Of a stretch of 64,000 bases of DNA, positions 57,701 to 64,000 are shown piece by piece. The DNA is from Chitinophagaceae bacterium (GTDB taxonomy: Bacteria > Bacteroidota > Bacteroidia > Chitinophagales > Chitinophagaceae). The notes under the pieces were generated by a model, which was not told the origin of the DNA, ran no database searches, and saw nothing but the letters and a program-made list of their open reading frames with translations. The stretch spans positions 1,250,946-1,314,945 of the forward strand of contig JADKJC010000013.1 in the NCBI GenBank assembly GCA_016722465.1, given 5' to 3'. A program made the position numbers and the translations under genes. Position 1 is the first letter of the stretch, and the number at the start of each line of letters is the position of its first letter.

Positions 57701-60212
57701 TGGAACTTATAATGTAACATTGGTAAATTCTCAAGGTTGTGATTCAATTGCAACGTTGAATCTCACAGTAAAAACAGTAACAACCAGTACAACGAACATC
57801 AGTGTTTGTCCGACGCAACTTCCTTACTCATGGAACAGCAACAGTTATAATGTCGGCGGCACTTACAATGTAACACTGGTAAACTCACAGGGCTGTGATT
57901 CGATCGCTACTTTGAATCTTACCGTCAAAACAATTTCAACAAGCACAACGAACATAAGTATTTGTCCGGTACAACTTCCTTACTCATGGAACAGCAACAG
58001 TTATAACGCTGGCGGCACTTACAATGTAACACTGGTAAACTCACAGGGCTGTGATTCGATCGCTACATTGAATCTTACCGTCAAAACAATTTCAACAAGC
58101 ACAACAAACGTAAGTGTTTGCCCGGCCCAGTTGCCTTATAGCTGGAACAGCAAATCCTACAACACAGGTGGCACTTATAATGTGACATTGATAAATTCTC
58201 AAGGTTGTGATTCTATTGCAACGTTGAATCTGACTATAAAAACAATTTCTACAAGTACAACGAATGTAAGTGTTTGTCCGGCTCAGTTGCCTTACAACTG
58301 GAACAGCAATTCCTACAACACAGGTGGCACTTATAATGTAACATTGGTAAATTCTCAAGGTTGTGATTCTGTTGCAACGTTGAATCTGACTATAAAAACA
58401 ATTTCTACAAGTACAACAAACATCAGCATTTGTCCGGCTCAACTTCCTTACTCATGGAACAGTAATTCCTACAACACAGGTGGCACTTATAATGTAACAT
58501 TGGTAAATTCTCAAGGTTGTGATTCTGTTGCAACGTTGAATCTGACTATAAAAACAATTTCTACAAGCACAACCAATGTAAGTGTTTGTCCGGCTCAGTT
58601 GCCTTACAACTGGAACGGTAACAGTTACAATACAGGCGGCACTTACAATGTTACTTTGATAAATTCTCAAGGTTGTGATTCTATTGCAACGTTGAATCTG
58701 ACTATAAAAACAATTTCTACAAGTACAACAAACGTAAGTGTTTGTCCGGCTCAACTTCCTTACTCATGGAACAGTAATTCCTACAACACAGGCGGAACTT
58801 ACAATGTGACATTGGTAAATTCCCAAGGTTGTGATTCTATTGCAACTTTGAACCTGGTTGTAAAAACAATTTCTACAAGTACAACGAATATCAGTATTTG
58901 TCCGGCTCAACTTCCTTACTCATGGAACAGCAATTCCTACAACACAGGTGGAACTTATAATGTGACATTGATAAATTCTCAAGGTTGTGATTCTATTGCA
59001 ACCTTGAATCTGACTTTAAAAACAATTTCTACAAGTACAACAAACGTAAGTGTTTGCCCGGCTCAGTTGCCTTATAGCTGGAACAGCAACAGTTATAACG
59101 CTGGCGGCACTTACAATGTAACGCTAGTGAATTCTCAAGGATGTGATTCTATTGCAACCTTGAATCTGACTATAAAAACAATTTCTACAAGCACAACCAA
59201 TGTAAGTGTTTGTCCGGCTCAGTTGCCTTACAACTGGAACAGCAATTCCTACAACACAGGTGGCACTTATAATGTAACATTGGTAAATTCTCAAGGTTGT
59301 GATTCTGTTGCAACGTTGAATCTTACCGTCAAAACAATTTCTACAAGTACAACAAACATCAGTATTTGTCCGGCGCAACTTCCGTACTCATGGAACAGTA
59401 ATTCCTACAACACAGGCGGAACTTACAATGTGACATTAGTAAACTCACAAGGATGTGATTCGATCGCTACGTTGAATCTTACTGTAAAAACTATTTCTAC
59501 AAGCACAACCAATATAAGTGTTTGTCCGGCTCAGTTGCCTTACAGCTGGAACAGCAATTCCTACAACACAGGTGGTACTTATAATATGACATTGATAAAT
59601 TCTCAAGGATGTGATTCCATTGCAACGTTGAATCTTACTGTAAAAACTATTTCTACAAGCACAACCAATATCAGTGTTTGTCCTGCCCAGTTGCCTTACT
59701 CATGGAACAGTCATATCATCAACAGCGCAGGAACTTATGCGGATACGCTGGTGGGTTCTTCAGGTTGTGATTCTGTGTCTACTTTGATATTGACAGTAAA
59801 AGCAGTTTCATCAAGCACAACTAACATTACTGTCTGCCCGGCACAATTGCCTTACAACTGGAACGGTAACAGTTACAATGCCGGAGGCTCTTACAATGCA
59901 ACGTTGGTAAATTCTCAAGGTTGTGATTCCATTGCAACATTGAATCTGGTCATCAATGCGGTTAGTTCTACCACAACCAATATAAGTATCTGTCCATCGC
60001 AATTGCCTTACACATGGAACAGTCATATCATCAACAGCGCAGGAACCTATGCTGATACATTAATCGGTTCTTCGGGTTGTGATTCGATATCAACTTTAAT
60101 ATTAATTGTAAAAGCGACTTCAGCAAGTATCACCGATATTACTGTTTGCCCGGCTCAGCTACCTTATAGTGGAATGGCAACAGTTACAACACCGGCGGCA
60201 CTTATAATGTGA
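51765..60212 (+). CDS. Giant repetitive surface adhesin, N-terminal and first repeat part
   Basis: This frame has 2,815 codons; the gene continues past a frameshift to the window end. Residues 1-20 are a signal peptide (LFFIVSLSAQ). A proprotein-convertase P-domain follows (about 20-165, ITHTWDSDLEITLKAPDGT, NGSWSLCIQD). Next are two ~145-residue CUB-like repeats, each beginning NDDPCNAI and ending NNGTFGICVT, then a more distant third copy and Ig-like modules (SVNISASGGNGVYAWSPATG). A SprB-like repeat (CDGTATVDVTGGTGPFSFLWS) and a carbohydrate-binding-like domain (about 1605-1780) come next. From about residue 1440, and mainly from 1795 on, come 52-residue repeats of the type VCPAQLPYSWNSNSYNTGGT. 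Such proteins are T9SS cargo, used for adhesion or gliding in Bacteroidota. The stop at 60210 follows a one-base loss (a T missing at 60170-60171). A sorting domain would lie beyond the window. Confidence 0.8.
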   Translation: MGKWILSTTLLFFIVSLSAQTFNGTGGAIPDDGLTPTCFPVAITGVGTINGTYGVASVCFTITHTWDSDLEITLKAPDGTIIPLSIQNGGSGDNYTGTCFTGTATTPITSGSAPFSGSYLSQGALGNVNNGQNANGSWSLCIQDIAAGFSGNLVNWSINFSNTPAQPLAPPANDDPCNAIALPVSSTCTYSNYTNAGAGGTTGVPAPGCANYSGSDVWFQVTVPAGGALNFDTQTGIMTDGGMAIYSGASCNSLALIVCDDDASGNGLMPFINATGLTPGSTVWIRVWEYGNDNNGTFGICVTAPTPPPPLTNDDPCNAIPLSATTSCTYTTYTNAGASGTTGVTAPGCASYSGGDVWFSVTVPPAGALTFDTQEGTMTDGGMAIYSGASCNALTLISCDDDASTNGLMPMIAATGLTPGSTVWVRMWEYSNDNNGTFGICVTIPVLPPGCSSTTPAGNTCAAATPICNFNGYCGNTSASYTADYWTELYDAFDACLGGGTSIENNSFISFVASGTSASFNVWVTNSLFGDGIQLMFYEGGCGAGPVTCHGGYNDVIGGPNLITASGLIPGNTYYLMIDGVAGDVCDYVFDPVSGVDALNVTPSAATICTGSSVNISASGGNGVYAWSPATGLNTTSGANVTATPASTITYTVTSTGTGVCPVTITKQITVAVVNPPAAPTTSPVSYCQGASALPLTATGTNLLWYSTSSGGIGTATAPAPSTASNGSTTYWVSQSTGSCEGPRASITVTISSIPAAPAVTSPVKYCQGAGAVPLTATGTNLLWYTTASGGVGSATPPTPSTASTGSVTYYVSQSNGSCESPRTPITVLVNSTPLIYTHGTNPTCSNVCDGTATVDVTGGTGPFSFLWSNAGITQTITGLCTGTYTVAVTDSNGCVSTNTPKVVPGCFQIQSILVDACSATEYDQEMVFFQVGQSPLNTSSTTVTWPTAADSWNGYCTNAAFITSVNATITGAGVVLPLPGTGILPANANVVLISSTPATSANSFANLTDTLYALFQCPGNTQGHFANNTAAAGVRTLIMNFGAGCTDTASYNTNQLINTNGTTGGSAAINNGAYVNYSTGGSATYLNYGCTIPYSIQSAQVVLTATTAITPTFTPIAAVCQGAAAPVLPTSSTNAIPVTGTWLPAVSTASTGTTTYTFTPTAGQCATTATMSITVNSCTGNFGEFASAAYLTACHNNADTSGFYNTTGSGVNLIGGSTYQGTNLGTYVQNSGTLTLNGGEIKTFKNASLANICGTSLFYTVYSGPRPASPVFTEINMPFFSNCVAGNFADFYGGPCSPGDQKWQTINAGIDLTGMAPGGYTLEIYYQVVGDNNSTSLCRDTSYANNGGSNFISTFTITLPPAITYPAAPFCTSIATGQNVTLTGISGGTFSATPAGLSINNSTGAITPSTSPAGTYTIKYVYNDAHGCTDSVTTAITIKATSSSTTNTSICPSQLPYTWNSNVYNSGGIFKDTLVNAAGCDSVVTLNLTLKAVTTSTTNFSICPADLPFTWNSNSYLTSGSYIVTLLNAAGCDSVATLILTVPDTLIVRSDTSICQGASVILGVSGGSGTYLWTASPADPSLSSPNSANPTVTPAVTTTYTVASSDTANSNLIINGNFSGGNTGFTTDYPYIPNNVSKLKRAYGIVTAPNQFENTFINCGDHTTGSGNMMTVDGSDINAGTDQVWGQGVSVIPGRTYTLSYWIHTINSSASNPAVIAVWINGVKIQANTAPSTSACGDWVNVSFTWNSGAATTASIAFFDENTSGAGNDFALDDITFTGESICPLSKTVTVTVKPITFSTTNTSICPAQLPYTWNSNIYNTGGTYQDTLINAAGCDSIVTLNLTVKSVSASTTNTSICPSQLPYTWNSNIYNAGGTYKDTLTNSVGCDSVVALNLTVKTITTSTTNVSVCPAQLPYSWNSNSYNTGGAYNVTLVNSQGCDSIATLNLTVKTITTSTTNVSVCPAQLPYSWNSNSYNTGGTYNVTLVNSQGCDSIATLNLTVKTVTTSTTNISVCPTQLPYSWNSNSYNVGGTYNVTLVNSQGCDSIATLNLTVKTISTSTTNISICPVQLPYSWNSNSYNAGGTYNVTLVNSQGCDSIATLNLTVKTISTSTTNVSVCPAQLPYSWNSKSYNTGGTYNVTLINSQGCDSIATLNLTIKTISTSTTNVSVCPAQLPYNWNSNSYNTGGTYNVTLVNSQGCDSVATLNLTIKTISTSTTNISICPAQLPYSWNSNSYNTGGTYNVTLVNSQGCDSVATLNLTIKTISTSTTNVSVCPAQLPYNWNGNSYNTGGTYNVTLINSQGCDSIATLNLTIKTISTSTTNVSVCPAQLPYSWNSNSYNTGGTYNVTLVNSQGCDSIATLNLVVKTISTSTTNISICPAQLPYSWNSNSYNTGGTYNVTLINSQGCDSIATLNLTLKTISTSTTNVSVCPAQLPYSWNSNSYNAGGTYNVTLVNSQGCDSIATLNLTIKTISTSTTNVSVCPAQLPYNWNSNSYNTGGTYNVTLVNSQGCDSVATLNLTVKTISTSTTNISICPAQLPYSWNSNSYNTGGTYNVTLVNSQGCDSIATLNLTVKTISTSTTNISVCPAQLPYSWNSNSYNTGGTYNMTLINSQGCDSIATLNLTVKTISTSTTNISVCPAQLPYSWNSHIINSAGTYADTLVGSSGCDSVSTLILTVKAVSSSTTNITVCPAQLPYNWNGNSYNAGGSYNATLVNSQGCDSIATLNLVINAVSSTTTNISICPSQLPYTWNSHIINSAGTYADTLIGSSGCDSISTLILIVKATSASITDITVCPAQLPYSGMATVTTPAALIM

Positions 60213-63200
60213 CATTGGTAAATTCTCAAGGTTGTGATTCTGTTGCAACGTTGAATCTGGCTGTAAAAACAATTTCTACAAGTACAACAAACATCAGTAT
60301 TTGTCCGGCGCAACTTCCGTACGCATGGAACAGTAATTCCTACAACACAGGTGGCACTTATAATGTAACATTGGTAAATTCTCAAGGTTGTGATTCTGTT
60401 GCTACGTTGAACCTGGCTGTCAAAACAATTTCTACAAGCACAACCAATGTAAGTGTTTGTCCGGCTCAGTTGCCTTACAGCTGGAACAGCAATTCCTACA
60501 ACACAGGTGGCACTTATAATGTGACATTGGTAAATTCTCAAGGTTGTGATTCTATTGCTACGTTGAACCTGGCTGTAAAAACAATTTCTACAAGCATAAC
60601 CAATGTAAGTGTTTGTCCGTCTCAGTTGCCTTACAACTGGAACGGTAACAGTTACAACACCGGCGGCACTTACAATGTTACTTTGATAAACAATGCAGGT
60701 TGTGATTCTATTGCAACGCTGAACTTAGCAGTAAACGCCGTTAGTTTAACAACAACAAACCTAAGCATTTGCCCATCACAATTGCCTTACACATGGAACA
60801 GCCAGGTCTTCAACAGCGCAGGAACCTATGCTGATACACTGGTGGGTTCTTCGGGTTGTGATTCGATATCAACTTTAATATTAATTGTAAAAGCGACTTC
60901 AGCAAGTATCACCGATATTACTCTTTGCCCGGCTCAGCTACCTTATAGTTGGAATGGCAACAGTTACAACACCGGCGGCACTTACAATGTTACTTTGATA
61001 AACCTCAGGTTGTGATTCTATTGCAACATTGAACTTAGCAGTGAACGCAGTTAATTTAACAACAACCAGTGTAAGCATCTGCCCATCACAATTGCCGTAC
61101 ACATGGAACAGTCATATCATCAACAGCGCAGGAATTTATGCTGATACGCTGGTGGGCACTTCGGGTTGTGATTCTGTTTCAATATTAGTATTGACTGTAA
61201 AAGCAGTTTCATCTAGTACAACCAACATTACTGTTTGCCCGGCGCAATTGCCTTACAACTGGAACGGCAATAGTTACAACACCGGCGGCACTTACAATGT
61301 TACTTTGATAAACAATGCAGGTTGTGATTCTATTGCAACATTGAACTTAGCAGTGAACGCAGTTAGTTTAACAACAACCAGTGTAAGCATCTGCCCATCA
61401 CAATTACCTTATACCTGGAACAGCCAGGTCATCAACAGCGCAGGAACCTATGCTGATACACTGGTGGGTTCTTCGGGTTGTGATTCGATATCAACTTTAA
61501 TATTAATTGTAAAAGCGACTTCAGCAAGTATCACCGATATTACTCTTTGCCCGGCTCAGCTACCTTACAACTGGAACGGTAACAGTTACAACACCGGCGG
61601 CACTTATAATGTTACTTTGATAAACAATGCAGGTTGTGATTCTATTGCAACATTGAACTTAGCAGTGAACGCAGTTAATTTAACAACAACCAGTGTAAGC
61701 ATCTGCCCATCACAATTGCCGTACACATGGAACAGTCAGAGCATCAATGCTGCTGGTACTTATGTTGATACACTGATCGGGTCTTCCGGTTGCGATTCGA
61801 TATCCACTTTAATATTAACTGTAAAAGCGACTTCAGCAAGTATCACCGATATTACTGTTTGCCCGGCTCAGCTACCTTATAGTTGGAATGGCAACAGTTA
61901 CAACACCGGCGGCACTTACAATGTTACTTTGATAAACAATGCAGGTTGCGATTCCATTGCAACATTAAACTTGGCAGTGAACGCAGTTAGTTTAACAACA
62001 ACTAATGTAAGCATCTGCCCATCGCAATTACCATATACATGGAACAGTCATACTATTAATGCAGCAGGTACTTATTCGGATACACTTGTTGGTTCATCTG
62101 GTTGTGATTCTGTTTCTACTTTGATATTAACGGTAAAAGCAGTTTCATCAAGCACAACCAACATTACTGTTTGCCTGCGCAATTGCCTTACAACTGGAAT
62201 GGCAATAGTTACAATGCCGGCGGCTCTTTTAATGTGACTTTAGTAAATGCTGCAGGTTGTGATTCCATTGCAACTTTAAACCTTGGCAGTGAATACCGTT
62301 AGTTCAACAACAACCAACATAAGTATTTGTCCATCACAATTGCCTTACATGGAACAGTCATAGCATCAACAGCGCAGGAACTTATGCTGAACACTGGTTG
62401 GTATCGGGCTGTGATTCGATATCACTTTTAATATTAACTGTAAAAGCGACTTCAGCAAGTATCACCGATATTACTGTTTGCCCGGCTCAGCTACCTTATA
62501 GTTGGAATGGCAACAGTTACAACACCGGCGGCACTTACAATGTTACTTTGATAAACAATGCAGGTTGTGATTCTATTGCAACATTGAACTTAGCAGTGAA
62601 TGCAGTTAGTTTAACAACAACCAGTGTAAGCATCTGCCCATCACAATTGCCATACACATGGAACAGTCATAGCATCAATTCAGCTGGAACTTATTCTGAC
62701 ACATTGGTTGGTTCATCAGGTTGCGATTCTGTTTCGACTTTAGTATTGACAGTAAAAGCAGTTTCAGCAAGCACAACCAACATTACTGTTTGCCCGGCAC
62801 AATTGCCTTACACCTGGAACGGCAATAGTTACAATACCGGCGGTTCTTTCAATGTTACTTTGATCAACAACGCAGGTTGTGATTCTATTGCAACTTTAAA
62901 CTTGGCAGTCAATGCAGTTAGTTTAACAACAACCAATGTAAGCATCTGCCCATCACAATTACCTTATACATGGAACAGTCAGATCATCAACAGCGCAGGA
63001 ACTTATGCTGACACATTGGTGGGTTCATCGGGCTGTGATTCGATATCAACTTTAATATTAACTGTAAAAGCGACTTCAGCAAGTATCACCAATATTACTC
63101 TTTGCCCGGCTCAATTGCCTTACAACTGGAACGGTAACAGTTACAACACCGGCGGTTCATTTAATGTTACTTTGATAAACAATGCAGGTTGTGATTCTAT

Positions 63201-64000
63201 TGCAACATTGAACTTAGCAGTGAATGCAGTTAGTTTAACAACAACTAATGTAAGCATCTGCCCATCACAATTGCCATATACATGGAACAGTCATAGCATC
63301 AATGCAGCAGGAACTTATTCCGATACACTGGTTGGTTCATCGGGCTGCGATTCTGTTTCTACTTTGATATTAACAGTAAAAGCGACCTCAGCAAGCACAA
63401 CCAATGTAAGTGTTTGTCCGGCTCAGTTGCCTTACAACTGGAACGGCAACAGTTACAACACCGGCGGCACTTACAATGTTACTTTGATAAACAATGCAGG
63501 TTGTGATTCTATTGCAACATTGAACTTAGCAGTGAACGCAGTTAGTTTAACAACAAACAGTGTAAGCATCTGCCCATCACAATTACCTTATACATGGAAC
63601 AGCCAGATCATCAACGCGCAGGAACCTATGCTGATACATTAATCGGTTCTTCTGGTTGTGATTCGATATCAACTTTAATATTAATTGTAAAAGCTGTTTC
63701 TTCAAGTGCCATCAACATTACTGTTTGCCCGGCGCAATTGCCTTATAGCTGGAATGGCAATAGCTACAATGCTGCTGGTTCTTATAATGTCACATTAGTA
63801 AATGCGGCAGGTTGCGACTCCATTGCAACTTTAAACCTGGCAGTGAATACCGTTAGTTCAACTACAACCAATATAAGTATCTGTCCATCGCAATTGCCTT
63901 ACACATGGAACAGTCATATCATCAACAGCGCAGGAACCTATGCTGATACACTGGTGGGTTCTTCGGGTTGTGATTCGATATCAACTTTAATATTAATTGT
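56083..64000 (+). repeat. Tandem array of 156-bp (52-aa) repeats
   Basis: Two units lie at about 56,083-56,390, then an interruption by other domains, then an unbroken array from about 57,150 to the window edge. There are roughly 45 units in total. Each codes for two cysteines (in CPxQLPY and GCDS) and a conserved Trp. Until about 59,650 units are nearly identical and repeat every 156 bp. Beyond that, two unit types alternate (WNGNSYNTGGTYNVTLINN and WNSHIINSAGTYADTLVGSS), so the period becomes 312 bp, with a short return of the first type near 60,200-60,600. Confidence 0.9.
60209..64000 (+). pseudogene. Continuation of the giant adhesin repeat region, several frameshifts, 3' end outside window
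   Basis: The same 52-residue repeats continue in frames 60209-61015, 61029-62237, 62398-63642 and onwards to 64000. Comparison with neighbouring units shows where bases are missing or added. One T is missing after 60170, and AACAATGCAGG is reduced to AACCTCAGG near 61001. GCCCGGCGC has become GCCTGCGC near 62174, and an extra T is present near 62284. Two bases are missing near 62349, more are missing near 62389-62404, and one A is missing near 63616. No sorting domain is reached. Either the array is decaying at this end or the reads/assembly are unreliable in these near-identical repeats; I favour the second. Confidence 0.7.

Noticed and set aside
58092..60541. Long antisense frames rich in Cys and Arg inside the repeat array
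   Set aside because: They are mirror frames of the sense 52-residue repeats; they reappear with every unit and have no independent start or family.
57150..64000. Regular repeats that could suggest a CRISPR array
   Set aside because: The 156-bp period is fully coding, without short repeats separated by unique spacers, and no cas gene is present.

Overview
The window looks like a chromosomal piece of a Bacteroidota bacterium, most likely family Chitinophagaceae. The grounds are several proteins with type IX secretion (T9SS) C-terminal sorting domains, GSCFA, DUF6157, YtxJ and OmpW-family proteins, weak Shine-Dalgarno sequences, and promoter-like TTG-N18-21-TAnnTTTG elements of the Bacteroidota sigma factor. 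No rRNA, tRNA, CRISPR array or classical insertion sequence was seen.

Layout. 1-2.5 kb: the end of a surface protein, lipB and rluD. 2.7-6.1 kb: a block of small AT-rich genes, all on the + strand (DUF6157, DUF1761, a SnoaL-like lipoprotein, a CPBP protease, a broken secreted protein). They are separated by imperfect-palindrome spacers, and each gene unit is bracketed by a short inverted repeat beginning GTT and ending AAC. This is the geometry of an integron cassette array without an integrase. 6.2-14.1 kb: OmpW, an IgGFc-binding-like T9SS protein, a small secreted protein, GSCFA, HMG-CoA lyase-like and TPR proteins, all on the - strand. 14.2-23 kb: housekeeping genes (dnaG, patatin, accC, accB, efp, a thioredoxin-like protein, mdh). 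23-37 kb: two very large T9SS-type surface proteins, one with autotransporter-like repeats and one with six InlB B-repeats. 37.4-40.3 kb: TlpA-like, small lipoprotein, YtxJ and YiiX-like genes.

40.4-51.4 kb is a complete [NiFe]-hydrogenase locus. The maturation operon (small His-containing membrane protein, hypA, hypB, hypF, hypC, hypD, hypE) lies on the - strand. It diverges from the structural operon (small subunit, large subunit, cytochrome b, maturation protease) on the + strand. The small subunit has all six cysteines of the oxygen-tolerant proximal 4Fe-3S cluster, so this is probably a respiratory, membrane-bound, oxygen-tolerant uptake enzyme. A 23S-intervening-sequence-type four-helix-bundle gene bracketed by inverted tetranucleotide arrays sits between hypC and hypD.

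51.8 kb to the window end is a giant adhesin with a P-domain and SprB-like/Ig-like modules. It carries about 45 copies of a 52-residue repeat, first as a simple 156-bp array and then as a 312-bp two-unit higher-order array.

At least eight genes, including hypD, are interrupted by frameshifts, most of them one-base changes in short homopolymers. This pattern suggests residual sequencing error more than decay, so the disrupted genes are given as single entries with the break position stated.
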